NCBI GenBank assembly: GCA_964036045.1
Contig: OZ038378.1
Coordinates: 37,015,228 to 37,079,227, forward strand
Source of the DNA: Eutreptiella sp. 'Long Island Sound 2002'
Taxonomy: Eukaryota; Euglenozoa; Euglenophyceae; Eutreptiales; Eutreptiaceae
DNA: 64,000 nt
Direction: 5' to 3'
The first letter of the stretch is position 1, and the number at the start of each line of letters is the position of its first letter. Below are positions 20,001 through 31,770 of this stretch, piece after piece. The notes beneath the pieces were generated by a model, which was not told where the DNA came from, did not search any database, and saw only the letters and a program-made list of their open reading frames with translations. The translations under genes were made by a program, and so were the position numbers.

Positions 20001-23000
20001 TAGCCACCTTGCCCACTTGTGGGCCACCTTTGATTCTACCCCCCGCTCTCAAGCGGTGGGGACCCCCGAGGCGGCAAGGGTTATGTAGCCACCTTGCCCA
20101 CTTGTTGGCCACTTCTGATTCAACCCCCCGCTCTGAAGCGGTGGGGACCGCCTAGGTGGTAGGGGTTGTGTAGCCACCTCGCCCACTTGTGGGCCACTTG
20201 TGATTCTGACCCCGCTCTGAAGCAGTGGGGATCCTCCAGGTGGCAAGGGTTATGTAACCACCTTGCCATCTTGTAGGCCACTTCTTATTCAGCCCCCCGC
20301 TCTGAAGCGGTGGGGGCCCCCAAAGCGGCAGGGGTTATGTAGCCACCCTGCCCACTTGTGGGCCACGTGTGATTCAGTCTCTGCTCTAAAGCGGTGGGGA
20401 AACCCTAGGGGCCAGGGGTTTATGTAGCCACCTTGCCCACTTGTGGGCCACCTCTAATTCAGCCCCCCGCTCTAAAGCGGTGGGGACCCCCAAGGCGGCA
20501 GGGGTGATGTAGCCACCTTGCCCACTTGTGGGCCACTTCTGATTCTGTCCCCTGCTCTGAAGCGGTGGGGAACCCCTAGCCGGCAAGGGTTATGTAGCCA
20601 CCTTGCCCACGTGTGGCCCACTTGTGATTCAGCCCCCCGCTCTAACGATGGGGAACCCCTAGGCGGCAGGGGTTATGTAGCCACCTTGCCCACTTGTGGG
20701 CCAATTCTGATTCAGCCCCCCGCTCTGAAGCAGTGGGGACCCCCTAAGCGGCAGGGCTGATGTAGCCACCTTGCCCACTTGTGGGCCACGTTGGATTCTG
20801 CCCCCCCGCTCTGAAGCGGTGGGGACCCCCTAGGCGGAAGGGGTTATGTGGCCACGTTGCCCACTTGTGGGCCACTTCTGATTCAGCCCCCCGCTCTGAA
20901 GCCGTGGGGACCCCCTAGGCGGCAGGGGATATGTAGCCACCTTGCCCACTTGTGGGCCACTTCTGATTTTGTCCTCCGCTGTGAAGCGGTGGGGAACCCC
21001 TAGGCGGCAGGGGTTATGTAGCCACCTTGCCCACTTGTGGGCCACTTTTGATTCAGCCCCCGCTCTGAAGCGGTGGGGACCTCCTAGGCGGCGGGGCTTA
21101 TGTAGCCACCAGGAGCTGTTTTGAGCACTAAAAGTGTCGTGGAGCCGGTGTCCGAAATCCAATGGTTGGGTAAACGGTTGGTGCTGTGTGGCGATGGCGT
21201 GGGGGTCTTCCCAAAGGGGCACGGGGGGGGGGCTGCTTTGCTTGGCCTCTGGATCCGGGCTGCGGTCCTGCCCCTTACCCACTTGCTGCCACCTTGCCCA
21301 CTTGACGGACACTTGTGATTGTGCCCCCGGCTCTGAAGCGGTGGGGACCTCCTAGGTCGCGGGGGTTATGTAGCCACCTTGCCCATGTGTGGCCCACTTG
21401 TGATTCAGCCCCCCGCTCTGAAGCGGTGGGGAACCTCTAGGCGGCAAGGGCTATGTAGCCACTTTGCCCACTGGCGGGCCACTTCCGATTCTGTCCCCCG
21501 CTCTCAAGCGGTGGGGACCCCCTAGGGGGCAGGGGTTATGTTGCCACCTTGCCCACTTGTGGGCCACTTTTGATTCTGTTCCCCGCTCTGAAGCGGTGGG
21601 GAACCCTGAGGCAGCAGGGGTGATGTAGCCACCTTGCCCACTTGTGGGCCACTTCTGATTGAGCTCCCCGCTCTCAAGCGGTGAGGAACCCCTTGGGGGC
21701 AGGGGTTATGTAGCCACCTTGCCCACTTGTGGGCCACTTGTGATTCTGCCCCCCGCTTTGAAGCGGTGGGGAACCCCTAGGCGGCAGGGGTTATGTAGCC
21801 ACCTTGCCCACTTGTGGGCCACGTCTGATTCAGCCCCCTGCTTTGAGGCGGTGGGGACCCGCTACGGGGCAAGGGTTATGTAGCCACCTTGCCCACGTGT
21901 GGGCCACTTCTGATTCACTCCCCTGCTTTGAAGCGGTGGGGACCCCCTAGGCGGCAGGGGTTATGTAGCCACCTTGCCCACTTGCGGGCCACGTTTGATT
22001 TTGGCCCCCGCTCTGAAGCGGTGGGAACCCCCTAGGGGGCAGTGGTTATGTAGCCGCCTTGCCCACTTGTGGGCCACGTCTGATTGTGTCCCCCGTTTTG
22101 AAGCGGTGGTGAGCCCCTGGGTTCCATGGTGTCTCCTTGCCCACTTGCGGGCCACTTTTGATAATGCCCCGTGCTCTCAAGCGGTGGGGACCACCTAGGG
22201 GGTAGGGGTTGTGTAGCCACCTTGCCCACTTGTTGGCCACATGTGATTCAGCCCCCCACTCTAAAATAGTGGGGACCCCCGAAGCGGCAGGGGTTATGTA
22301 GCCACCTTGCCCACTGGTGGGCCACTTGTGATTCTGCCACCCGCTCTGAAGCGGTGGGGACCCGCTAGGGGGCAAGGGTTATGCAGCCACCTTGCCCACT
22401 TATGGGCCACGTTGGATTCTGCCCCGCTCTGAAGCGGTGGGCACCGCCTAGGTGGTAGGGGTTATAGCCACCTTGCCCACTTGTGGGCCACTTCTGATTC
22501 TGTCCCCCGCTCTGAAGCGGTGGGGACGTCCTAGGCGGCAGGGGATATGTAGCCACCTTGCCCACTTGTGGGCCACTTCTGATTCTGTCCTCCGCTCTGA
22601 AGCGGTGGGGAACCCCTAGGCGGCAGGGGTTATATAGCCACCTTGCCCACTTCCGGGCCACTTGTGATTCAGCCCCCCGCTCTGAAGCGGTGGGGACCTC
22701 CTAGGTCGCGGGGGATATGTAGCCAGCCTCCTTGCCCACGTGTGGGCCACTTCTGATTCAGCCCCCTGCTCTGAAGCGGTGGGGACCCCCTAGGCGGCAG
22801 GGGTTAGTTAGCCACGTTGCCCACTTGTGGGCCACTTCTGATTCAGCCCCTCGCTCTTAAGTCGTGGGGACCCCCTAAGCGGCAGGGGATACGTAGCCAC
22901 CTTGCCCACTTGTGGGCCACTTGTGATTCTGCCCCCCGCTCTGAAGCGGTGGGAACCTCCTAGGCGGCGGGGCTTTTGTAGCCACCTTGCCCACTTGTGG

Positions 23001-24925
23001 GCCACTTGTGATTGTGCCCCCCGCTCTGAAGCGGTGGGGACCTCCTAGGTCGCGGGGGATATGTAGCCAGCCTCCTTGCCCACGTGTGGCCCACTTCTGA
23101 TTCAGCCCCCCGCTCTGAAGCGGTGGGGAACCTCTAGGTGGTAGGGGTTATGTAGCCACCTTGCCCACTTGTGGGCCGCTTCTGATTCAGTCCCTGCTCT
23201 AAAGCGGTGGGGACCCCCTAGGCGGCAGGGGCTATGTAGCCACCTTGCCCACTAGTGGGCCACGTTTGATTCTGTCCCCCGCTCTGCAAGGTGGGGAACC
23301 CCTAGGGGGCAAGGGTTATGTTGCCACCTTGCCCACGTGTGGCCCACTTCGGATTTTGACCCCCGCTCTCAAGCGGTGGGGAACGCCAAGGCACCAGGGG
23401 TGATGTAGCCACCTTGCCCACTTGTGGGCCACTTCTAATTGAGCCCCCCGCTCTGAAGCGGTGGGGAACTCCGAGGCAGCAGGGGTGATGTAGCCACCTT
23501 GCCCACTTGTGGGCCAGTTCTGATTCAGTCCCCCGCTCTGAAGCGGTGGGGACCGCCTAGGTGGTAGGGGTTATGTAGCCACCTTGCCCACTTGTGGGCC
23601 ACTTGTGATTCAGCCCCCCGCTCTAAAGCGGTGGGGACCCGCTAGGGGGCAAGGGTTATGTAGCCAGCCTCCTTGCCCACTCATGGGCCACGTTGGATTC
23701 TGCCCCGCTCTGAAGCGGTGGGGACCGCCTAGGTGGTAGGGGTTATAGCCACCTTGCCCACTTGTGGGCCACTTCTGATTCTGTCCTCCGCTCTGAAGCG
23801 GTGGGGAACCCCTAGGCGGCAGGGGTTATATAGCCACCTTGCTCACTTGTGGGCCACTTCTGATTCAGCCCCCCGCTCTGAAGCGGTGGGGACCTCCTAG
23901 GTCGCGGGGGATATGTAGCCAGCCTCCTTGCCCACGTGTGGCCCACTTCCGATTCAGCCCCCTGCTCTAAAGCGGTGGGGACCCCCTAGGCGGCACGGGT
24001 TATGTAGCCACGTTGCCCACTTGTGGGCCACTTCTGATTCAGCCCCTCGCTCTTAAGTCGTGGGGACCCCCTAGGCGGCAGGGGATATGTAGCCACCTTG
24101 CCCACTTGTGGGCCACTTCTCATTTAGCCCCCCGCTCTAAAGCGGTGGGAACCTCCTAGGCGGCGGGGCTTTTGTAGCCACCTTGCCCACTTGTGGGCCA
24201 CTTGTGATTCTGCCCCCCGCTCTGAAGCGGTGGGGACCTCCTAGGTCGCGGGGGATATGTAGCTAGCCTCCTTGCCCATGTGTGGCCCACTTCTGATTCA
24301 GCCCCCCGCTGTGAAGCGGTGGGGAACCTCTAGGTGGTAGGGGTTATGTAGCCACCTTGCCCACTTGTGGGCCACTTCTGATTCAGTCCCTGCCTTGAAG
24401 CGGTGGGGACCCCCTAGGCGGCAGGGGCTATGTAGCCACCTTGCCCACTAGTGGGCCACGTTTGATTCTGTCCCCCGCTCTGCAGTAGTGGGGAACCCCT
24501 AGGGGGCAAGGGTTATGTTGCCACCTTGCCCACGTGTGGCCCACTTCGGATTCTGTCCCCCGCTATGAAGCGGTGGGGAACTCCGAGGCAGCAGGGGTGA
24601 TGTAGCCACCTTGCCCACTTGTGGGCCACTTCTAATTGAGCCCCCCGCTCTGAAGCGGTGGGGAACCCCGAGGCAGCAGGGGTGATGTAGCCACCTTGCC
24701 CACTTGTGGGCCAGTTCTGATTCAGCCCCCCGCTCTGAAGCGGTGGGGACCTCCTAGGCGGCATCGGTTATGTAGCCACCTTGCCCACTTGTGGGCCACT
24801 TGTGATTCAGCCCCCTGCTCTGAAGCGGTGGGGACCCGCTAGGGGGCAAGGGTTATGTAGCCAGCCTCCTTGCCCACTTGTGGGCCACTTGTGTTTCTGC
24901 CCCCCGCTCTAGGGCTACTCACAAC
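20001..24925. repeat. 85-bp satellite array, about 57 copies
   Basis: The unit begins TAGCCACCTTGCCCACTTGT and contains CCCCGCTCTGAAGCGGTGGGG. Starts at 20001, 20086, 20171 and 20255 give the period. Each unit can form two hairpins, GCCCAC-TT-GTGGGC and CCCCGCT-CTGA-AGCGGTGGGG. Distinctive variants such as the insertion AGCCAGCCTCC recur about 1.2 kb apart (near 23060 and 24255), showing higher-order repeats of 14-15 units. The minus-strand ORFs with KWARWL are shadows of the unit. Confidence 0.95.
21111..21280 (+). pseudogene. Reverse transcriptase fragment captured in the satellite
   Basis: These 170 bases, beginning AGGAGCTGTTTTGAGCACTA, are a close copy of 43160-43329, the part of the retroelement reverse transcriptase just after its YLDD motif. 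The copy begins after GTAGCCACC of one satellite unit and returns through CTTACCCACTTGCTG into satellite sequence. It has diverged by scattered substitutions. Confidence 0.9.
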
Positions 24926-26647
24926 CCTTTTTTGATTTTGCTACTTGCGCTTGGCGTTGGGAACCCCTGAGAATGCAGGGGCGACGTAGCAGTTTTGCCC
25001 TCTTTTGGCCCCCCTTTTTCCTTTTGCCCTTCGTGTTTGCAACGGTGTCCTCCAAAGCTCTGCGGAAGGCACTAAGGCAGGAACGAAGAAATCGGCGCCA
25101 ATGAGTCCCGTGGGCACGGATGACACCCTTAGAATATGCATGCAATGTACTTTTATTGCTTGGTTGTTTGTGACACTCTACCCTCGATGTGATGAAGGAG
25201 CTTACTCATCATTCATGGGTAAAGAGTCACAGACACAGGCTAAGGTGCAATGCAGGCGGGGGACCGACAATCAAAACGTATGCCCCCCTATTATGGGCTG
25301 CTACACTCATTGGACTTTCTGGGGGTTATTTCACGCCTACGGCTCGGCTCACTTCCCTGCATTGTATGTTGTATGTTGCGTTTTGCTTGTGCACATGGGG
25401 TGTCCGGCTGTGTTTCTGCTTTCGGCTGTATTTGCACCTTTCGATTCGTTTCTATTTTTTTCAACTGTGTTTGCCCCCAAGATTCCCCTCCCCCCCAGGC
25501 GCGCCCACGGACATCAACGTATATGGAGGGGATCCCGATATGGAAATCGAAGGGGGCACTACATGCAGTTCACATATTGTTGGTTGAGGTTTCACCCAAG
25601 ACCGCTATTTTGGTTCTAGGCATGTAAGTGTTGTATGTATGCACGTTTAGAAGCACAGTTGAGCAACCCCACGTGCTCGAATGCTAGTGAGGGGTGGCCC
25701 CAACCTTGTTTTGGCCACACCCCGTAACATACCCCCTGGTGTGGGGTATGGGTGGCAATGTTTCCCGCGAGACAAATTTTGGGTCCGACGGTGAGGCCGC
25801 ACCACCCGCCACCCGGTAACACAGCACAATAAGTTTCTTTGGCCGAGCTGTGGCTAATCCGTCTCCATTGCAATGCAACAATGCTAGTTCGGAGGTTAAG
25901 CTTGTGCGTTGAATGTGTGGTGTAAGCGGGGAGAGGTGCTTGTAGCTTGGTGCTGTGTGGTCCAAGGCCACCACCTCAAGTTGCTATTGCCATACGTACG
26001 CACTTGCCCCCACCCCCAACTGGCAGTTGTGTGCAACCAAGGCCAACTTGATTTTCAAGCGTGTCTTTGTAACTACTTGTAAGTAGTTCCCATAGATTTT
26101 GTTTCTACTGACCAACCCCAATTATATTTTGTTATGTTGGCCGAGTGCCAACTAATTGGTGTGCATGATGGTTTGGCCTGGGTGGGGCGCGACTAACACA
26201 AGTGGCCGAGAATCAACTCGGGGGCCTTGTGCCCTTAAACAAAAGTACCACCTACCGTCGAAGTGTTGACTACCTTGTTTAAAACGGCAGCCGGGGGGGA
26301 GGGGACTTAGTGAAGCGAGGTAAAACTTATTTTTTGCTTTTTTACCTAGTAAAAAAAACTTCAAAACAATTTTTAAAAAAAATTTTTTACTAGGTTTTAC
26401 TACATTTTACTAGGTTTTACTACATTTTACTAGGTTTTGCTACGGCGCATACTAGGTTTCGCCAAATGCCCGGATCCTGCCATTGGGCCCAGGGTAGAAC
26501 TGGGGCCGGTGTGGCGCTGCAATATGGTGGTTGAACTGGTGCGCCGGTGTCTGCAAAGCGCGCATGACATGTATGATATATAAGTTGGCTCTGGAGCCAA
26601 ACACATGTTTGCGACGTGCGTGGCATGTTGGCCACATGGTAAGCCCT
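24926..26647. other. Spacer with no supported gene
   Basis: Overlapping forward frames at 25005-25627 have no consistent coding texture. Near 26230-26460 there is a second copy of the GGGGCCTTGTGCCC block and TTTTACTAGGTTTTACTACA direct repeats like those at 19300-19450. I see nothing else that can be named. Confidence 0.4.
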
Positions 26648-27223
26648 TCAGAGCCCTAAACGGAGTACAACTTGAACGCCGCACGTGACACTCGGGATGT
26701 ATAGTACTTTTTGCCGTTTAATCGACTCATAGGTTCCCTGGCTGAAAAGGGCCCCTGCCTTATCCAGCGGCTCCTCATGGATCCCGTACTCGGTTTGCAT
26801 CAAGTACCGCATGATGCTGGCCTTTTTTACTGTTGCCTCGTATTTTTTGAGAAGCTCCTCGTGTGAGAGGTTGGCCAGGTCTGCAACTCCCCACCCTGAC
26901 AACGCGCCCAACATGCTTTGGGGGTGGCCCTTGTGTGTCTTCTCCAGGTCAGCGTTTTCATGTTTGCGCACAGCTTCCTCTGCATCTACGGCACGCAGAT
27001 CCCCAACCGGCCCCCCTTCTAACTTGAACATACTTGTGCTGTATCGCGCATGCCTTGTCTTCGTTGTCTCCTTTGCTTCACTTTCAGACGTTTCAAATCT
27101 GATGCCCTTCAAGTCCAACCGCTCTCCACCAAGAGAGTGATGTGGAGGCGCCCGCATAGGAACGGACCGCAATCCCAGAGTCCAAGGCACCCCAGTGGCA
27201 CGAAAATGAAGGAACCGTCCCAA
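26648..27223 (-). CDS. Hypothetical protein, possibly a single exon
   Basis: A 191-residue frame ending in TGA. Its middle is hydrophilic and helix-prone: GVADLANLSHEELLKKYEAT, VKKASIMRYLMQTEYGIHEE, and LFSQGTYESIKRQKVLYIPS. The first 30 residues look less protein-like, so the real start is probably an internal Met or a splice acceptor. No family is recognised. Confidence 0.4.
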   Translation of the reverse strand: MGRFLHFRATGVPWTLGLRSVPMRAPPHHSLGGERLDLKGIRFETSESEAKETTKTRHARYSTSMFKLEGGPVGDLRAVDAEEAVRKHENADLEKTHKGHPQSMLGALSGWGVADLANLSHEELLKKYEATVKKASIMRYLMQTEYGIHEEPLDKAGALFSQGTYESIKRQKVLYIPSVTCGVQVVLRLGL

Positions 27224-27564
27224 AAGGAGACCAATCTAAATGCAAAAACTGCAAAAGTAAGAAAAATTTTGGATTCAGTCAACCAAAAAAAGCTCCCCCA
27301 AACTGAATTGCGCAGGGGGAAATCGCACAAATAGAATACTTTTTTCATATTTTGGGTGCTGTCGCAAAACTTTTGCATGAATAAGATTTGAACACCCAAC
27401 ACAAAAATTAGGATTCCGCAAACCATGAAAATTCACCTTAATTAGGTTTCATCCCCCTGGATAAGCAAAGCCTTGCTCCCGTCTTTCCTGGACAACTGAC
27501 TGGATGGGATGGGTGCTTATGAGGGGCCACTTATTGAAGTTCAATTTTTCCCAAATCCTGACGT

Positions 27565-27795
27565 ATGTGCAACGTCTGGAATGCCATGAATGGTGCTCAA
27601 CCCTCAAGCATATCAAAAGTGACACGTGAGGCCCTCAATGCCCATGATCACCTCATGTTACAGCTTATCATAGCTCAGATAAGATTGCGGACTCTTGTGT
27701 TTCAGCAACTAAGGGAAGCTCCAATGCCTGCTGCCTTGGAAACGCACCAGCAAACCAACTGCGCAATACAGCCCTGTCCCCGAGATCAGCCCTAA
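27565..27795 (+). CDS. Possible short exon
   Basis: The frame MCNVWNAMNGAQPSS and LNAHDHLMLQLIIAQIRLRT, LVFQQLREAPMPAALETHQQ looks protein-like and meets TAA at 27793, which could be read as Gln in this genome. Downstream sequence soon enters a simple repeat. No domain is recognised. Confidence 0.3.
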   Translation: MCNVWNAMNGAQPSSISKVTREALNAHDHLMLQLIIAQIRLRTLVFQQLREAPMPAALETHQQTNCAIQPCPRDQP

Positions 27796-27865
27796 TATTT
27801 GTGCAACAGCCTGGCTTGGTGTGTTGTGCTGCGCTGTGCTCTAGTGCAGTGCAATGCAGTGCAGT

Positions 27866-28078
27866 TTGATGTGATGTGATGTGATGTGGTGTGGTGTGGT
27901 GTGGTGTGGTGTGGTGTGGTGTGGTGTGGTGTGGTGTGGTGTGGTGTGGTGTGGTGTGGTGTGGTGTGGTGTAGTGTGGTGTGGTGTGGTGTGGTGAGGT
28001 GTGGTGTGGTGTGGTGTGGTGTGGTGTGGTGTTGTGTGGTGTTGTGTGGTGAGGTGTGGTGTGGTGTGGTGTGGTAGT
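27866..28078. repeat. (GTGTG)n pentanucleotide repeat
   Basis: About 40 copies of GTGTG/GTGGT with rare changes. The His/Thr-rich minus-strand ORF across it is a shadow. Confidence 0.95.
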
Positions 28079-28214
28079 GCGGTATGTAACCCAAACTTTC
28101 TGCAGTGTCTGTTTTATCTTTGACTTGAACCATCATTGTACCCACCATCATTTCACCGGGCCTCGTTCCCACATGAACAAGCCCTTGGCCACAGCCTGTC
28201 TGTGACCATTCGGG

Positions 28215-28850
28215 ATGGCCTCCCGTGCGGGAGGGCCTACACTGGGCAGTGTCCTGTCTGTGTACCTCAAGCAGTGCGAGGTACTGGGGTGCGATGCATG
28301 TCCTGCAATTGTAACCTTACTGCCAGACACAAGCACTGGGCTACATGAACTGACCACGATTGATGTCAACAATGCAGTCTTGGGCACCCAAGGTTTCCAG
28401 GCGCTGCTGGCGGTCATCAAGCTATCGCACGGGCTGCGCGCCCTGTGCCTAGCCAACAATGCTATTGATGATGCATGCCTGGTGCTCCTTGTGCAAATCC
28501 TGACGGGCCGCAAGGCGCTGGCGTACCTAGACCTCCGCCACAACCCTCTGGGCCTGGCCACGGGGCCAGACCTGGCAGCATTTGTGCATCACAACCCGAA
28601 CGTGCAGTGGCTGCTGCTGGACCACACCCTTGTCGGCGCCGACATTCACAATATTGTGGGTCTCTCTGCCTCTGCTATGCTCCTCCTCCCCCTTCCCCTT
28701 GCGCATGCATGGCCTTGTCTAAGCACGGGGTGGGTGTTGAACCGCCGTTTTGAGGAAATTTTGGTACTACTGTTTTTGTGGTCCAAAATGGAGAAGTGGG
28801 TGTTTGTAGAGCGCTTGAAGAGGGAAAGACGGGCTCAGTCATGTCTGTGA
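28215..28850 (+). CDS. Leucine-rich-repeat protein fragment
   Basis: ATG 28215 opens MASRAGGPTLGSVLSVYLKQ. From about residue 45 the frame shows LRRs of the ribonuclease-inhibitor style: ELTTIDVNNAVLGTQGFQAL, HGLRALCLANNAIDDACLVL, KALAYLDLRHNPLG, and VQWLLLDHTLVGADIH. The repeat pattern stops at about 28658, where GTGGGTCTCTC could be a donor. The rest up to TGA 28848 has a different texture and includes a 50-bp repeat shared with 29170-29221. LRRs of this type bind proteins; the partner is unknown. It is probably the first exon of a longer gene or a fragment. Confidence 0.55.
   Translation: MASRAGGPTLGSVLSVYLKQCEVLGCDACPAIVTLLPDTSTGLHELTTIDVNNAVLGTQGFQALLAVIKLSHGLRALCLANNAIDDACLVLLVQILTGRKALAYLDLRHNPLGLATGPDLAAFVHHNPNVQWLLLDHTLVGADIHNIVGLSASAMLLLPLPLAHAWPCLSTGWVLNRRFEEILVLLFLWSKMEKWVFVERLKRERRAQSCL
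28702..28752 (+). repeat. 50-bp dispersed repeat, copy 1 (copy 2 at 29170-29221)
   Basis: CATGCATGGCCTTGTCTAAG...TTGAACCGCCGTTTTGA recurs with few changes 468 bases downstream. Each copy follows a coding-like exon, so it may belong to related introns. Confidence 0.7.
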
Positions 28851-28926
28851 TGGTGCATTCTGTTCATAACAACATTGTACCACACATTGCCACCCCATGC
28901 TGTTTGTTCTGATGTGACTTTCTGCC

Positions 28927-29136
28927 ATGGCTGACAATGGTATTCGTGGCATGGTTGTCACGTGCGTTCGGAGCACCGGGGAACATGTGTCTGCCACTAT
29001 TATTGGTCCCTCTCCCCAAGGGGACAACTACATCCATTTGAACCCGATCCACCCAATGCCCCCGACAGTGAATAAGGACAAGCAGAATATTTGGAGAGTT
29101 GCTTGTGCATTGTACCATGCTTTGTGTAAGGTTTGA
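28927..29136 (+). CDS. Short exon, possible small beta-barrel domain
   Basis: The frame from ATG 28927 reads MADNGIRGMVVTCVRSTGEH, VSATIIGPSPQGDNYIHLNP, then KQNIWRVACALYHALC. A donor-like GTAAGG at about 29128 follows ...ALYHALC. The alternating beta-prone pattern with GEHVSATIIGPS suggests a Tudor- or SH3-like domain, but this is a guess from pattern alone. Confidence 0.4.
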   Translation: MADNGIRGMVVTCVRSTGEHVSATIIGPSPQGDNYIHLNPIHPMPPTVNKDKQNIWRVACALYHALCKV

Positions 29137-29139
29137 GCC

Positions 29140-31130
29140 CCGCGCGTGCTTTGCTGTCATGTGTGTCGCGTGCATGCACGGCCTTGTCTAAGCACGGGGT
29201 GGGCCTTGAACCGCCTTTTTGACCTGACTTTTGGGACCGCGGCCATGGTGCGCAAGGGCTGGAGGGGGTACTGGCTCTGCCTTCACACTTATGCTCACTT
29301 ACTCGCTTGCTCTGCCCCTGCGCTTACTCACTCCATTGCTCCTTCCTGCCTTTCTTCCCTCCCTGTCTGCTTACTTCGTCTATCCCTTTTGCTCTGCTTC
29401 GCTCGCTCAATCCCTTCCCTCCCTCCCTCCCTCCCTCTCTCTCTATCCTCAAGAGATCCCGTGACCAGATGGTCCTTCGGGAGACTTCGCGGAGATAACC
29501 AATCAACACACGCCCATCCAAACGAACAGGTAAAAGTCGTGGTATCAAAAAAAGAAAAGAAAATCCAAGAAGCCACAAAATTGAGAAAAGGCAAGTCACA
29601 GCCCCCAAAAAACGCAATAAGTCACAGCATTTAGAGTAAGACGAGCACTACTCCACAAAGTGTGTGGGCAGCAAGACACGGGACACAAGATCATCCGGTG
29701 CATCAAAGTCTACACAATCATCAGAGTCCTAACGCAACAAGGATGATGGCAAATGGGAGAAGGCTATGAGCCCCCTCCAGGGTACCTAACTATAAGTCAT
29801 GGATGATGCCCAGTCACGGCAACCAAGGTGCAGACAGTCTATGCTCTGGGGGCCAGATGATAAGTCACGATTGCAGCAAACAAACACACCCAAGAGCACA
29901 AGAATGCACTATGAGCGTAAGCAATGAGCTGATGTAGCGCAACATTTAGCCAAGGGACCCCGAATGCAATGATGTGTCTCTTAACTGAGTTCTGACAAAG
30001 AGTCAAAGAAGCGGCTCCGGCTCAAAATGCACGCACCCATGAGCTATTATGGGACATAAATCTCTCTTGGCCAACAAAATTTCTTGAGTGCCATGATGGC
30101 TCAGGGACACAATGCAACACACACGTGTGCCCACCATAGCCCCAATTTTGTTACTAGGCTCACCATCAGCAGACTATGAAATGCTAGGCTAATTACCTCG
30201 GTTGTACAACCTATGCCTTTGTGGTGCATAGAGGTGCTTTACAAGAGTCAAAGGCAAACACCCACTTGTGTTTATGGCATGCATCTGCACGGCACAGAAT
30301 CAAAGAGGGCACAACGTGCACATGAGCTCCTTCTAGCCAATGTGAAGTGAGCTGCTACCACCTCTCCTCTAACACAGCAACCGCAGTATTTCCACCCTGT
30401 TCTTGCCGAGACACATCGCGAAGCGACTCGCATTAGTCACATTCTAAGATTGGGGCAAGGTGGAAGGTGTGCATGGCAAGCCTATGATCAATTGGACCAA
30501 CATGAGGAGGTTGGACCTCAATGCAGCCATGCAGCCATGTAGACACTATGCCAGCCAAATCACCTCAAAGAGGGTTGTTAGATCGAGCGCAGGCGCGGAA
30601 ACCATATATACCCCCTTTTGGGGGGTCATTCGGGTAGAATATCCCAAGGTATGGTACCAGATGTTTAACCTTTTGGTAGACAAAATGATCACCCAATCCA
30701 TTTTTCGATTTTGACCCCCCCCCCTACACAGATACCTTTTTTCGGGGGTAGGGGGGTCAAATCTTCTTTGCGTGTTGCGGCTCTTGTGTGTGGATTTGAC
30801 CTAAGTCTTGAAGAAGCTTTCTCTGTATATGGACCCTCTAAGCCATGGCGGGGGTCTCGGGTCCCAACTCCGGGTACCCCTAATTAGCCTTCCCCATATG
30901 GCCCCTTGTCAGGGAGGACTAACCCGTTTTCACGCTGGTAGGCCCTCGGGTGGTACCTGAAAATTTTTCCAAATTCTGGTTGTTTTGAAACCCTTCTTTC
31001 AGCCTTGGGATGGGTTTGGGTGATCATTTGGGGACAATACGGGTACTGAAGTACCCACGTAGCGGCCGCTGGGCTCATGTAGCCCAAGCAACCCCCCCCC
31101 CCCATAAACCCCAAAATTGCTCTTGCTTAG
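29140..31130. other. Region without supported genes
   Basis: Contains a C/T-rich tract (CCCTCCCTCCC) near 29420-29440 and long A-rich sequence to 30460. A small inverted pair, CCCCCTTTTGGGGGG and TTTCGGGGGTAGGGGGGTC, lies near 30607 and 30740. No reading frame with convincing texture was found. Confidence 0.4.
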
Positions 31131-31770
31131 CTGGCGTGTCTCCGACGGGCGGGGCTTCTGCAGTCCCACCTCTTGGAAGGGCTAGATAAGACCCGAGTGG
31201 AAACTTTCCTCTACCGCTTGTACGGCATGTACCTCACACTGTTGGCGGCATGCATGGCTGCCTACCGGGAGGAGCGCGACTACTGGGGCCGTGTGCTCTT
31301 CCCACGTGCGGGGGAGCGTGGCCGCTACCCCTGGGCGGACCTGTGCGGCCCCTTGTTGCGCCCACAGCGGGCGCCCGCACTCCGCATGCACCCGCCTGGC
31401 TAAGATGGGAACCGGCCCCCGCCCACAACCTTGTCATATAGGGCAGGGGGCGTGGTATGGCAACAAGGACTTGGAGACGGTTCTTGGGCTTAGCTGGCCG
31501 TCGATTGTAAGGCCTTTGTAGGCCGGGCGCTCCCTGCACCCCCGTACCACAAGCCACGAGGGACAGTCCTCCCGCTGGGGGTGCGTGCCCAAGTGGAGCG
31601 CCAAGCGGCGCGGCTGGTGCAGCGCCACATGGTGGCGGGTCGGCTGATGAGGAGCGTGCCCGCGGACCGGGGCCGCTCCCTCCTCCCCCTCATCGGCGCT
31701 TCTGCCAGGGGCTGTGGGCATGCCTGTAATTCGCGGCCCGGGTGGAGATGGCCCACCAACGGCTGCACTT
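31130..31770 (+). pseudogene. GC-rich coding remnant, family unknown
   Basis: Frame RRAGLLQSHLLEGLDKTRVE, TFLYRLYGMYLTLLAACMAA, YREERDYWGRVLFPRAGERG runs to a TAA at 31401. A second frame from about 31560 reads GTVLPLGVRAQVERQAARLV and QRHMVAGRLMRSVPADRGRS. The composition resembles the LINE at 46-61 kb more than the surrounding sequence, so this may be a retroelement scrap. Confidence 0.35.

Noticed and set aside
20049-24764. Minus-strand ORFs with KWARWLHNP and GPQVGKVAT
   Set aside because: They repeat with the 85-bp satellite and rotate through frames; no conserved frame.
27792-28172. His/Thr-rich minus-strand ORF
   Set aside because: Translation of the pentanucleotide repeat.
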